From NCBI GenBank assembly GCA_022661535.1, contig JAKULF010000011.1, positions 2,848,220 to 2,912,219 on the forward strand: a stretch of 64,000 nt of DNA, given 5' to 3'. The stretch comes from Eutypa lata. Lineage: Eukaryota > Ascomycota > Sordariomycetes > Xylariales > Diatrypaceae. Below the pieces are notes generated by a model. It worked only from the letters and a program-made list of their open reading frames with translations, had not been told where the DNA came from and searched no databases. Positions 21,058-32,720 of the stretch are shown piece by piece; positions within the stretch are counted from its first letter, which is position 1; each line of letters opens with the position of its first letter. Made by a program: the position numbers and the translations under genes.

Positions 21058-23612
21058 TCAAAGATTCAAGGCGAGGTAGTACATCTTTTCCTTGGCAGTA
21101 TATGGGAAGTTCAATGCTACAAAGAGTTGGACCCAGGCCGCGACAGCTTCTTCAATTTCATTCTGGACCCAGCGCTTCACTCCAATGGAAACCTGCGAAG
21201 TCTCTCACGACGCGCCCAAAGTGTTCCAGAACTCCTGCGACTTTCAGCAGTCTCTCCAGCGCCGCCTTAAACTTGGTGATACTGATCATGGCCCTCTCCG
21301 CTTCATGGTCCAGCATAAAGGCGTTCATGGCCCAAATGAGAAATTGTATGTACACGGTTTTAAACTCTCAGGAACAAACACACCGTAGACATCATCCATA
21401 CCATCGTCAGACTCAAACACATCGGAAACGACCCGTTTAGCTTTGGCATGCAGCATGGGGATATTACTTAGAAGACCCTGTGCTAGCTGTAACCAGTCCG
21501 TGACCAGTGAGAGCCTAGTATTCATTGACTAAGAGGGCGTGAGCTGAACGGTCCCCACGTTTTCCTGAGGACATGGCCACTTACCTCTGACTGTCCCCCC
21601 ATTTCACTACCAGCAATTCTCTGATCCCAAATCAATGACCCATCAGTCTTGCAAGCGGCAACAGCATGACTCGCTATATCATAGAGTCTTTTGCATCCAT
21701 CTAGTAGCCTCCTGACATCACATCCATCACTCTGAAGGGATATTAAGAACTCAACAAACTGTCCCAGGGTCTTGACGTCCGCCTCGACTTGCTTCGCGGC
21801 TGGATCTGCGAGGATATTCGATAACAGAATCAGAGCCGCGGAAAGTGGGTAGCACAAAGTTCTCCTTTCCTAGTGTTAGAAGAAACAGGAGTGGACACAG
21901 GGGTAGAAACAGAGGAGAAAGGGCGTGCTTACCAGAGCTGGAAGAATGGCTGCGGTGACGAACGGTGCATCACGCTTAATATAGCACGAGCCGAGGCCGC
22001 ACCTAGCGCTCGGGAAAATCCGCCGCTATATACTAATGAGGATGCGCCAAGGTTGATTTGATGGGTGGCGGCAGTATAAAGTTTAGCTGCGCAACTGTGG
22101 TATGTGTAGTGTAGCATTGCGAGGCGCATGTCTGATGATACCTCTTCAGGGGCATGTCTTTGTGGTTGTAGTCTTTCAGGTAGAGTGCTCTTCCAGGTTT
22201 CAAGGTCATTAAGCAACGCTATAGTGGCGTCTAGGAGGGCGGAATTCTGCGTTTCCAAAGCGCTGTCCGAAGGTAGTAACGCATGTATACGCGACTGGAT
22301 TATAGCGAGCTTTGCCATATGTCGGAAATGGCCTGGCGGGTTTGACAGTTTAGGGTGGATGGATGTCGTTGCGGATAAGGGGCCATCAATGCCATCGTCT
22401 TCAGGGAGATCTACAGATACTTCGTCGCTTCCAAATGGTGACAGCAAGCCGTATTTGTGCGTCAGATCTGCGTTCAGAATATACGCTGCCCAAAATACCC
22501 GTCTATGCCTCGCAGCTATGTCGGCGTCGAGGGTTAGGTAGTGATCCTTCTGATGTAGACCCAACACGCATACCAGACGGGCCGATGCAGCGGCTAACTG
22601 CGAAGTGGTTCGGGCATCGGGTGTGCATACCATGAACGTAGCCATAATAATCAATGCTTCACATGCTGACAGCGCGTCCGCTTGGATAACCAGCTCTGGA
22701 AACATAGCAAATGCATTCTTAAAATATCCCCAAGACATTGGAGATTTAGCCTCAAGAGACGAGTTGACGGTCCTATAGAGAATGGAAATAGCAAAAAAGG
22801 TGCTCAATACGGCCCATCTGGAAGGATTATCTCCGCAATTGTCTGGGCCTGCGACGTATTGCTGATCAAGTAGATGTAGAAAGGACCCCTTGGTGAAAAG
22901 AACTCCGTAAAGTTGGAGTTCTTCCACTACTGGTGTCGCTAGATCTGATAGGTTATGCTGGGTAGGAAGCTGAACGAAAATCCTCCGGTGGAAAGGGCTT
23001 CTGTCTAGATCGGCCTCTATCTGTTTCTGTGTTGAACTTACTCTAGCCCCTAATTCGGTAAGTCTCAAGGCTAGACGACTAGAGAGGTTTTCAACTTGGC
23101 CCATAATGCCTGTAGGCAAGATGTGATTGTCTTCATCTTTAGCGGGAGCATCAGATGGCAGCTCAGCTTTGTCAGTATTGGTTTCGGGATCCAATATGAG
23201 GCCTTCTATAATTAAGCTAGGTTAGTTTAGCTAGGAGAAGTATGTAGATTCTGTGGTGGTTGCTAGATGATTGCTTAGTTACCTTGAGTAGTTGCTGAAG
23301 GCAACTCAATATTATGACGTTCATCATTTCTACGCAATTCATGTTTCGACGCGAGATGTTGGGCGGGATGCTCCTGCAAAGACGACTCTACTCTCTCTAG
23401 TCGTTGCTCGAGAAGTCGAATATTTTCCTTCCTGAAGGTTATGAGGATTTCGTTCCACTAGGTCTATTTGATAAAGTCAGAGCTCACCGTTTCCCGGGCC
23501 CTCTAGTCTTTCGCTCCTTGTATACGCAATGCCTTTGCTGCTTTTTGCAATACCCGCAGGATGGTTTCAGTCCATCGCAGCGTCTCTTTTGTTGCTGACA
23601 TTGCTGGCATGC
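21058..23612 (-). pseudogene. Zn(II)2Cys6 transcription factor with Fungal_trans domain, 3' end frameshifted
   Basis: Minus-strand exons are 23612-23488, 23431-23283, 23205-21933, 21864-21585 and 21486 onward, with good donors (GTGAGC, GTAACT, GTAAGC, GTAAGT). The first holds a perfect binuclear zinc cluster, CQQC-x6-C-x6-C-GYC-x6-C. The second holds a coiled-coil linker (ENIRLLEQRLERVESSL). The third holds the Fungal_trans core (RRVFWAAYILNADLTHKYG, then a DEVSVDLP motif). The start exon is uncertain; a GTTGTA donor near 23655 could join an upstream ATG. Near 21350 the frame changes with no intron, between PESLKP and YIQFLIWAMNAF. It changes again near 21160, leading into a block EEAVAAWVQLFVALNF that ends at 21058. 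A regulator of the neighbouring enzymes is the natural guess; the last ~100 residues look damaged. Confidence 0.65.
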
Positions 23613-24590
23613 CTATACTTTCATTGGTATTTTCATAAGTATTTGTATTTTAAGTACAACCATGGGGAAGACTTGCATTGTTGATGCGTGTATGACTGTC
23701 TTTGTTTGCTAAAGAAGTGTCATCCGGGCCTCGCCCCTCCAGTTCCCCGTCCATACTATAATCCTAGTGCCGATTCAACAGAGGGTGATTGGTACAACGG
23801 GGACAGATCTGAAAGTAGTCTCGGATATTCACAATTTCCATAAGCATCGAGGTAGATAGTGCTGGTACCTAGTTCTAGTACATGTAGTTGTCCAAATTAT
23901 GGATTTGCCCCGTTCACTTCATTGGGCGGATTAAATTTTGGCCCGCCATCCGGACCCGGAGATTTATCCGCCGGTGATCCATGGATTCGAGTAATGGTCG
24001 CGTGCCCTATCAAAGCTAACACTAGACAACCACTGCAACGGCAAGATACTCACCACGGTCCCGGATAATAGACACGAACCTCACATGGAACCTCATGTGT
24101 ATAACATAACGAGTCCATGGACCTTGCAAGTCATAGCCAAATTAACTAAGTGACGTACTGTATAGTCAAAATTTGGATAGTTCCTGGTTCATTACTCACC
24201 AGGGATTATCCCATTTGTAACTTCATAGTAATAATATTATTCAAATTTCATATCGTCTTAATAATAAATGCTCTAAGATACAAGAATTCAAAAGTGTACA
24301 GGAAACCAACAAGCACATTTGGCTATGACAAGTGAGAATAACAGCGTCATTTATTCGCAGGGGATCGCAATAGCACGGCGGCACGAACTAGAGATCTTAA
24401 CAAGACCAATGGATTATAACTCTGCAGGGCGATGATGTCAGATATAATGCATGATAAAGACATATTATCAATGGCTTATCTTTTGGTGCAGTAGCGTATT
24501 TAACGGATGAATCTCTTAAACTTTCTACACGGGACCGATTATTAGAGGTTACTGGTACAAGATCGTCACTTCTGACAAGGTCTCACCCCT
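23613..24590. other. 5' region of the regulator and spacer
   Basis: The first ~170 bases probably contain the start codon and first short exon of the Zn2Cys6 gene, on the minus strand; an ATG at about 23757 opens an acidic frame, but splicing in phase is not certain. The rest shows no gene. Confidence 0.35.
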
Positions 24591-25215
24591 TGCCAGGAAT
24601 GACTGCAGTGTCATTGGCTAGATTAAGAACAAGAGCCATATGATTCATGTAAGTTTTCAATGCAGGAGTTGCATAGAAGTCGGCCAGGAAGCCAGCATAG
24701 AATGATGTGTATGCCAAATCTGGTTTGGCGAGTTCGCTCAAGGTTTGGAGTTTTACAACGGTAGATGGCAGTCGGTCTGCGTATCAATTGGAAATGTGCG
24801 ATGTTAGAGAACCTCTTCCGATGGAGCTATACCGTCAAGACACGCTATTGATAATTGAACTCACTTGCGATCAAGAAGGAACCCCTGGTTGCTTGCTATG
24901 AATCTGTGGTGGAACCGACACTCTTGGGCTGCTCGAACCGGATTCATCTCTGGCGGTATGCCGCCATCAGACATGCTACATAGACCTGAGATAACCGTAT
25001 GCAAGCGATCATCCTCGAGGACCTTTTTGAGTAAATCTACATTGGAGAAGTAAATCTACATTGGAGAAGTCAACCTCGATGATAGGACCGCCAAGTTCCC
25101 CAGATTTGCTGTTAACTTGAACATTTCCATGGGCAACAAAGGCTTCGACCAGGGTGCGGCCTATGCCACCGGACTCGCCGGGTATAGCGACAATGACTAT
25201 TTTGAATTGAAAAGA
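24591..25215 (-). pseudogene. NmrA-like / isoflavone-reductase-like NAD(P)-binding protein, broken
   Basis: The N-terminal part (near 25210-25080) reads KIVIVAIPGESGGIGRTLVE, with the GxxGGxG dinucleotide-binding loop of NmrA-type atypical short-chain reductases. A 19-bp unit (GTAAATCTACATTGGAGAA on the plus strand) is present twice in tandem at about 25029-25066 and shifts the frame. Beyond it another frame resumes with family text (ISGLCSMSDGGIPPEMN). An intron with donor GTGAGTTC near 24865 follows. The last exon reads TLSELAKPDLAYTSFYAGF and stops at about 24592 after IPGKG. No ATG precedes the first strand, where ATA occupies a likely start position. Members usually reach about 300 residues, so the C-terminal part is also missing. 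A redox role in the cluster is inferred for the ancestor. Confidence 0.65.
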
Positions 25216-25236
25216 GATAGTAGCTTGCTTTGACAA

Positions 25237-25858
25237 TAAAGTCTGGGCGCAGGATATATTGTCGAGTATCGTGATATTCTTTCGTTCTGGAAAGGGCCTT
25301 ATATTAAAGGTCTATTGATTGGAGCTAGACCGACTGGAAACATCTAGAGGTAGTATCCTGAGTGTCTCGGTGCCTAGCAAGCCCCCGTGGGACCATGCCA
25401 AGCACACTCACTCTTCTCAATCCACGAAATGAAGTCATTGAACGGCAAATTCCTTGACTACGAAATTCAATCTTCCTGTAGAGATAATCCACGTAGCCTA
25501 GACTATGGAGCAAGCCGCCACTGCTAGAGCTGGATGTCTACGGTGTCGTGGGTAGAGGTCGGTGTTTAGCAACAACCCGTTAGCCTTAGTAATGGTGTCG
25601 GATGTATTTTTCATCCGGAACTTGTGGGGCATCACGGCATCAAGTGTTGATCAATCAGTCAGGACATGGAGGATCTGGGATTCTATGTTCAGTATTAATA
25701 TTAATTCCCATTTTATTCAAACCTTCTTCTAGATCAAATGGCATCTCATGAAATTCATGGCTCTTCCTTACCTGGATCGTTGTACAATAGTTACCCTGTC
25801 TCTCGCAGTCGATTGATCTTCGAGATCCAACATTCACCATCATCAGCCAGCCGCCACG
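25237..25858. other. Intergenic, no gene seen
   Basis: This is the spacer between the broken reductase (minus) and the cupin gene (plus) and includes the cupin promoter. Short frames here are not convincing. Confidence 0.4.
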
Positions 25859-26610
25859 ATGGATATGCAAAAAACCAACACAGCCGTCCAAGGTATCAGC
25901 ACAGCCGAACTTCGAATAACCAACGACAAAAATCAAAATATCGACGTCAATTTCTTCTTCCCGGCTCCCGAGAACAACTACGAGACCTCAGTTGTCGTCA
26001 TACCGGCAGGCAGCCAATTTCAAGCAGGCTCCCATTGGCATGAGAAATATGGTGAATCCATTCTCGTCATAAAAGGTCGAGTGAAAGTGCGAGTTGGAAA
26101 TAAGTTTGTGATCAGGACGCCTGATGACGGCAAGCTGATCGTTCCGCCGTACACTACGCATAATGTTATGCGTGCCGACCGTGGGCTACCCGAAGACTTA
26201 AGGGATCCCGAAGAAGTGATTCTTCATGAACGGAGTGTTCCTGGTATGACATCGTGTTAGAATCTACTTGTTTGAATGAAACTCAGCTGCTAACCTACGT
26301 GGTCAAATCTATAGTCGACGGTTCTAAAGACCTCCTATTCAGGCATTTATTCTCGATCGAAACGGATAGGGAGGTTTTTGGGTGGAAAGTGAAGCTCCAG
26401 CAACTCTTGACTTTGATGTACACAGACAGTTATGTCGAATTGGTACCGGGACCTCTCAGCTGGTATGTAACGCATGGGCTATATGCTATTGTGAAGCCCG
26501 TTGCATTTGCTCTGGGGCTACAACCATTTTACCGAGAGTATTTGCCCAAGAGACTGGAGGCCATCGCAGAAAGACTTTACGGAAGTAAGCTTAAGCTGAA
26601 GGAAACATAA
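25859..26610 (+). CDS. Cupin-domain protein
   Basis: Two exons, 25859-26243 and 26315-26610, are joined in phase by a 71-nt intron (GTATGA...CTATAG, with a GCTAACC branch site). The product is 226 residues. Residues about 55-75 hold cupin motif 1 (SHWHEKYGESILVIKGRVKVRVG), with two His and a Glu available for metal. The second motif is near VPPYTTHNVMR. Past the barrel is a helical tail (TDSYVELVPGPLSWYVTHGLY) common in fungal cupin proteins near secondary-metabolite genes. Single-domain cupins can be isomerases, cyclases or dioxygenases; the sequence does not decide which. The frame is intact. It sits between the broken reductase and the DUF3632-like gene. Confidence 0.75.
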
Positions 26611-26983
26611 CATATCCGTAGGGTAGATTTATATGTAGTTATTTCTCTTCTCTTGTCTTTAAATAAGCTCTTATCATTAAATAGGCCTCGTCAAGCTCAC
26701 AACTCAGCTAGGAATAGAATCACAGTCGATTGGCATGTGCTACATTGGGGTTTTCCCTGATGAAGTAAAGTGATCTGCCGCTAAGCACTCGGCAATTTTG
26801 ATTAATTAGTTGTATTAATTGCTCCGATACTTGTCTGCATTGCAATAGAAACCCGGCTTAGTCTACCACGTACCCTATAAGGCCTTAAGTACCGCACACT
26901 TCACACTTTAACTTCTTTTACTTCCTCCCTGAAGGGATATTGTGGCGGGCATTACCTGCTACCCACAGACTAGCCCACCTCTT
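26611..26983. other. Intergenic, convergent 3' flanks
   Basis: This is the space between the cupin gene and the convergent DUF3632-like gene. I see nothing coding in it. Confidence 0.5.
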
Positions 26984-27904
26984 TTAGAGTGTGAATTCAT
27001 CCATCCCCTGAGCAATCTCGCTTAGCTCATCCCTATGCTCTCGGTCTATATTCTCCGGTATGATGTGCAAGAATCGATCCCGCCACCAGTTCCACCGCTT
27101 CCTGTCAATAGTATCGTGGTCTGCTATTCCGGCATATTCATCTCCTCGTGGATAGGGCTTGATGTCACCTGACTCAATGTCATCCCTGATCTTGTCTTGG
27201 TTGCGCTTTATCCATATCGCTGCCCCTCGAAGGTAGTCTGGGAGAGGGAATGGGAGAGTGTGCATTTCAAGCGCTGTCTGCATGGCGTTCGCAAAAGGAA
27301 AGGTGGCTTGTATGACTCCCTGCTGGAACAACTTCGAGGCAAGAAAATGTGTGTGTTTGAAAACTTGATGCGTATGAAACCGCCCCCTCACATCCGCACT
27401 TATGTCTTCATCTATGACGATATCCTCGATAGCAGTGTTCGCCGTCCGATCTTCGTCGGTGATATCCTCTAGGCAACCGAATCAGGACAAAGTCAGAAAA
27501 TGAAACAATTCGTTAGTCCGTAAGGAACTAAAGAGGACTGACTTACCTAGCCACTGGAAGAGACCCTCCTCGATGTATATAGTAAAATACGCCGGTGCAA
27601 GGTGAGAGCACTTCTTAGCCTTCTTGAGGACTTCAATAATGGCAAGGGTACCTGTAGTGGTCTCTTGGGGATCGCACTGCTCAGGGTATACGGACTCGGC
27701 CACAATTGTTGCAAATACTCCTCGACATAGGATCCGGTGACGATGCTGCTGCTGTGGACTAATTGTGTAGATATGCGTTGCAAGTTTTTGCGCAATTTGG
27801 CTGTTGGTCTTGTCTTTGTTACCCTTCCATGCACTTCGAATAAGGGTTCTTATCTGGCGCTCTAGGATCTGAGGATCGTCGGTTGTAGAGGATGAAGAAG
27901 CCAT
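26984..27904 (-). CDS. DUF3632-like hypothetical protein
   Basis: Minus-strand exons 27904-27547 and 27468-26984 are joined in phase over a 78-nt intron (GTAAGT...GCCTAG). The product is 280 residues. The C-terminal part shows the pattern I associate with fungal DUF3632 proteins: LRGAAIWIKRN, then, after an acidic loop, DRKRWNWWRDRF. No catalytic motif, signal peptide or membrane segment is seen. DUF3632 proteins have no assigned function and are numerous in moulds. The frame is intact. It is uncertain whether it belongs to the metabolic cluster or only sits within it. Confidence 0.6.
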
Positions 27905-28572
27905 CTCGATACTTGTTGTGTGATGGATGCTACATGGTTCAGAGACTTTACCTTAAGTATTTTAAGTCTTTTATATGGTCCTACGTAGAGATGAAAACGA
28001 GTATGTTTGCTTTCCAATAGTGAAAGATTTATGATGTTGGAATGAAGTAATTACTTCTACATCACGTTTGCAAGCTGTTTGCAAAGCCAGACCGATTGAT
28101 AGGCAGGTCATTACTTTAGGGCAGTTATACGCTTCAGTTGGGATGAACTGGCCCTCTAGGTGGCTCCCCAGTAACTTGGATTTCTTAAGTAAGGGCATGT
28201 GACTATTGTGTGGACTACTATCTGTGCTGTGCCTGTGCATGAAAGCTCGAGGCCTCTTCAAACCCCATGCATTAATTAAAGAACACACAAGATACAACTA
28301 CGGCGGTGAAGATACCCCTATACCCCAGATTACAAGTTGCTAAGGAGAGGACTATCAACTACTAGTAGCTCAAATGTTTCACTAACACTTTCTGGTTGAC
28401 TAGGAATCCCTTGGTGTCTACAACTTAGCTAGCTATCAGATATTTACAAACACAAGTCGGTTTAGATATATAATATCCTGTTCTACTTAGGTAGCTACAT
28501 AACAAAACCATTGAGGCGAGTTCCCTAACCTACGATATCAATGGTATGAAGTATCATGTCCCCAAAGAAATA
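27905..28572. other. Intergenic, doubtful small frame
   Basis: A 108-residue minus frame at 27971-28297 has no recognisable domain and no splice support, so I do not call it. The rest is flank of the dehydrogenase. Confidence 0.4.
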
Positions 28573-30376
28573 TTATCCTTTGATAGAGACCACCTTCGTT
28601 TGAGTCCAATCTAGCATCGCTTCTCTTCCATTTTCTAGTCCCTGACCACTCTCTGCATACAGTTGTTAGCAATTGACTGTCAAATCCTTGGCATCGGGAT
28701 AGTATGAAGATTATCCAGAGATACTCACGCTTCCAGCCACCAGTAGGAACTTTAGGGCTCACACCCCCTGCACCATTAATATTCACACTCCCAGCCTCCA
28801 GGCGATACGAGAACCTCAATGCCCGTGCAATATCCTTTGTCCATATTTAAGCCGCAAGACCGAACTCACTGTCGTTAGCCATATTCAGAACCTCGTCTTC
28901 TGTCTCGAACGTAACGATCGTGAGAACGGGTCCAAAGATCTCTTCCTTAAGAATGCGTGCATTGGACCGTGGATTCACAAAGATGGTTGGTTCGATATAA
29001 CAACCCTTATCACGAACAACCGAACCGCCGGTAAGTAGGGTCGCCTCTTCCTTGCCGTTCTTAATGTACCGAAGTACCGTGCCTCTCTGGCGATGGTTAT
29101 ACAGCGGCGAAGAGCGCGTCCCAGATACGAGAGGGTCGCCTCCTAGTGTCTTTCCGTGCGCATTTACGACCTCCCTAACTTTCGCAACTACCTCGTCCTC
29201 AATTGCCCGATGTACGTAGACGCGAGTCCCCAATGCGCAGCCCTGTCCATTGAGTGCGAGGAAGGACGTGATGCCACATACCGCCGCGTCGATGTCGGCA
29301 TCAGGAAACACAACGACTGGTGACTTACCGCCTAGCTCGAGAGTCACACTCTTCAAATTCGATGCGGCAGCTGCCTGCTGCACGAGTTTTCCGACGGCTA
29401 CGCTGCCCGTGAAGCTGATTTTGCGGATTCGCATGTGCGAGGCGAGGGCGTGGCCTGCTTCAACCCCACCAGTCAGGCAATTGATGACACCTGGAGGGAT
29501 TCCCGCTTGCGTGGACAATGAAGCCATGAAGAGCGTCGAAAATGGGTTCTGCTCGCTCGTTTTTATCACTATTGTGTTACCGCAGGCAAGGGCTGGGGCG
29601 ACTTTCATCGCGAATGTTATAAGTGGGGCATTAAAGGGGCAGATTCCGGCGCAGATACCCCAGGGTTGGTGGAGTGTGTACTGCATGTAGGCCCCTGAGT
29701 TAGCAATATCAGGAAAAGTAAGCATGTAGGAGGGAGATAGGTAAGGTTATGACGTACTCTGATAGTCTCGTCTGTGGAATCGAGCACTTCACTAGGCAGG
29801 TTTTCGATCATGTTCGCGTAATCTGAATGACATCCTTTGGTCAGCATAGCGGAGGTTGATCATCGAAGTGAATATAGACATACATGTAAAGAGATCTGAC
29901 GCGAAGTCAATCTCGAAGTTGCAGAAATCAATATCTTTCCCAACCAGTATGGCCTCAAGCCAGTGAAGTTGATGTCGGTTTACTTTCAGTATCTCAGCGT
30001 ACTTGATGAGAGCATCTCTACGTTTCTCCTGCAGACGTAGCAATTAGAAATAAAGTCAAAGTTTCCAGTTAAGCAGCGTTACTCACAGGTTTCATAGTTT
30101 GCCAGATCTTGAGGCCATCTGCGGCAGCTTCCACAGCATGATCAACGTCTTGTGAATTCGACATCTGAAGTTCTGAAACCACTGTCAATTGACAGTCGAG
30201 ATACTGAACTACATGGGTGAGTTAATACCTGTCGTGACAACATCATCATTCACCGCAGAAATGAGAGTGTGTTTCTCATGTCCCACACTATCCACGAATT
30301 GGCCTCCGACAAATGCTTTTAGTGGTAAAGAATAGCACGACAGATCCAATTGCGCAACTTGGAAGGAGGTCACCAT
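28573..30376 (-). pseudogene. Aldehyde dehydrogenase, multi-exon, with one nonsense codon
   Basis: Exon blocks in order are: 30376 to about 30230 (MVTSFQVAQL..., donor GTATTAAC); about 30170-30092; about 30030-29885; about 29820-29760; and 29700 to about 28780. The last exon ends at 28573. The main block contains the ALDH core: PFNAPLITFAMKVAPALACGN, FTGSVAVGK, the general-base motif ELGGKSP, the nucleophile context GQGCALGTR and EEIFGPV. Spliced to it is KQSGQGLENGREAMLDWTQ, the usual C-terminal oligomerisation strand. One in-frame TAA at 28847-28849 separates EFGLAA from IWTKDIARALRFS, where members normally have a small residue. A single base change explains it. Without it the protein would be full length (about 480-500 residues) and would oxidise an aldehyde with NAD(P)+. 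It is probably a recent pseudogene; a sequencing error is the alternative. Confidence 0.7.
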
Positions 30377-31096
30377 GGTGGCTTGACACTTGAAACTTGA
30401 AACTTGAGACTTGCTAGTGATCTGGGGGCTAATCAAGAAATGGTAGCAAGAGAATATCTCCAAGCCGGTTAAGGTATTGGAGCAGTATTCACTTAAATAC
30501 TCTATGATACAGCTAATCTCCTTTTCTGGGTAATGCATCACACTCACACTCACCTATACGAAGTACAAAACTCCGAACGTGTGACGTGTCTAACTATCGT
30601 TGCACGTCTAAAATGGGATATTGTACCGCCGAAGGTAAGGATTACCCGCCGCACCTTGCATAAAAATACACGATGGTCTTATGAGCTAACGACTAATTGC
30701 CTTGATAGTTCTTCTTATGTTGTTACCACCCGTAGGTACGGTGGGTTCATCCGTAGACCCCACTTTGAGCGGCGGAGCTAGGTTCGGAGGAAGAGTCGGA
30801 TGAGTAGTCTTGGCAGAGTTCGTCGGAGGTGTCAGCACAAGATGTTACACACCAGTTCATTACACCGGGTCATTACACCGGGTCATTGGACGTTCAACCT
30901 AGTTGTCATAATGCGCGGCGGAAATATAGACATCGCACTAGACTGATACTCCCGAAGACTGTCAGCCTGGCCATGGACCCCAGACTACCAGTGCTACCGA
31001 GCTCGGTAAGTTACCTCACCCTAACATGTAGAGGTATATATTAAGGCAGTCTGCTGCATAAAATACATCGTTATTCAAGTAGGAAAACATAGTTGT
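30377..31096. promoter_or_regulatory. Divergent ALDH/SDR promoter region
   Basis: About 720 bases separate the two divergent oxidoreductase starts. At 30740-30754 there is CGG-N9-CCG, an inverted-triplet layout of the kind bound by Zn2Cys6 dimers, with more CGG/CCG triplets nearby (for example 30628-30655 and 30770-30790). Control by the neighbouring Zn2Cys6 gene is inference only. Confidence 0.3.
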
Positions 31097-32075
31097 ATGC
31101 ATCTTCAAACCACCCAAAACATGTCTCCCTCAAGTGTTAACTTCTCGCTCAACTCCCGCGTCTTCAGTATCACTGGCGGCGCATCCGGAATGGGAGCAGC
31201 CACCGCGCGCCTACTCGCTTCGCACGGAGCAGGTATGATCTGGATCGCAGACCGCGACAGTGCGAACTTCGAATCAATAAAGCAAGAGATCTCCGATATC
31301 AACCCGTTGACCCAAGTCTTCACCAACGAGCTTGACGTAGCGAATCCAAAGCAAGTTGATGACTGGATGGCTGCGATCGTCGGCAAGTCAGGTGGTGTCC
31401 TACACGGCGCGGCTAACGTCGCAGGCGTATCTCAACCAGCCTTTACGCTCGAGAAACCCGCCATCCTTGCCGAGACCGACGAGGATTGGGCCCGTGTCAT
31501 TGATGTCAATTTGAACGGCATCATGTACTGCACTCGTGCGCAGGTCCGCGTCATGGTTGGCATGCCATCTGGTAGCAATCCAACTATTGTGAATGTGGCA
31601 AGTCTTGCGTCGCTAGTACGCGGACCGAGCGCGTTCGCATACGGTACGTCCAAGGCGGCGTGTGCACACTTCACAGCTTGTGTTGCGAAGGATGTGTATC
31701 CCTTTGGGATCCGGGCTAATACCGTCTCACCTGGTAAGTCATCTACATGGGGTTCATCTCAGATCCTTTCACTGTCTCCCCGCCTCCTCACTGTCCCTCC
31801 TCACTGTCACCCTCTTCACGCCGCCCCTCACTGTCTATGTATGAGACGATGTAGCTAATGTGAGTGTGATAATAGGGAACACCTTTACACCTATGACGAA
31901 AGAGTTCTTTGGCCACATGTCTAGACAGGAGACCGACCAACAGTTAGCACAAAGCGGGATTAATACCAAAATGCTAGATCCAGCTGATGTGGCTAGGGTA
32001 ATTGTGTCGTTGCTGAGTGAGGGTTCACTTGATGTGAATGGGATCAATTTGCCAGTAGGGGAGGGTGCACCGTGA
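31097..32075 (+). CDS. Short-chain dehydrogenase/reductase (SDR)
   Basis: Exons 31097-31733 and 31876-32075 are joined in phase by a 142-nt intron (GTAAGT...ATAATAG). The product is 278 residues. The cofactor loop is TGGASGMG, the stabilising motif is NVAG in place of NNAG, the catalytic serine lies in VNVASLASL, and the YxxxK pair is YGTSK. The helix after the active site leads to a NTVSPG motif at the splice site. The C-terminal end (DVNGINLPVGEGAP) is the usual closing strand of classical SDRs. It would interconvert a hydroxyl and a keto group with NAD(P)(H). An alternative start is Met9 at 31121, which removes an unremarkable N-terminal extension. This is the only clearly intact enzyme gene of the cluster besides the cupin. 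Confidence 0.85.
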
Positions 32076-32458
32076 GTAGTTACAGGATGCGGGCTCTACT
32101 TAGGAAGTTATTGCATAGACTATGATGTTGGATCAAAATACTGTTTCATACCTTCTATATCGATGTGATAATGTGTAACATGATCAAAACCGAAGCCAAA
32201 CCTCAGAGTTTCACGTCGATGTTATTCTACATCCGTCTAAGCATCATGTCTACTTGAAAGGGGTTGATGAATAAAGTAACAAGAATGATTTTCATCTTTG
32301 AATCAGTTCTCCAAGAATATTGGGCCCAACTATCGAGGCCGTAGCTCCGGAAGACCGCGATGCGACTCGCTAGTTTCACCACTGTTGAGTCAAAAGCGAA
32401 TTGTGAATTAGGTACAGCAGGGCGTGCTGTTGAATAGTCACTAATCGCCACTGTGGGA
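32076..32458. other. Intergenic, edge of the accessory subtelomere
   Basis: No gene is seen. Beyond this point the sequence is dominated by gene relics and unknown families. Confidence 0.4.
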
Positions 32459-32720
32459 TTATATATCAGAGCTCCCCATTATCATACCCAATGTGAAAGA
32501 GTCTATAAACAATGTCAACCTAGTTTTATTCGGCCACGGGTTCGCGCAACGGAATGTGATGGACGCCCCTATTCGGAAACTAGAATTATCTTCAAGGTTC
32601 TCTGGATCTTCTTCACTGCTCCTACCGGCAATACCCTTGAGCAGATTGCCGAATTGCGCCATCCTCGTCTTTGCCACTCCTGGCTATTTTATACCATGGT
32701 GGTTTTGGAATAATAACCGT
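32459..32720 (-). pseudogene. Family A relic, first exon
   Basis: The minus strand matches exon 1 of the family A gene at 50558-52467. Shared blocks are the SQEWQK-like start, the NLLKG/NDLLKD helix and an AGRSSEED / AGSSSDEEE acidic run, with clear nucleotide similarity. The rest of the exon is diverged and no intact start remains. No second exon follows on this strand. Confidence 0.6.

Noticed and set aside
30209..30553. Longer start for the aldehyde dehydrogenase
   Set aside because: The extra N-terminal text before the Met at 30376 is not protein-like, so the internal Met is preferred.
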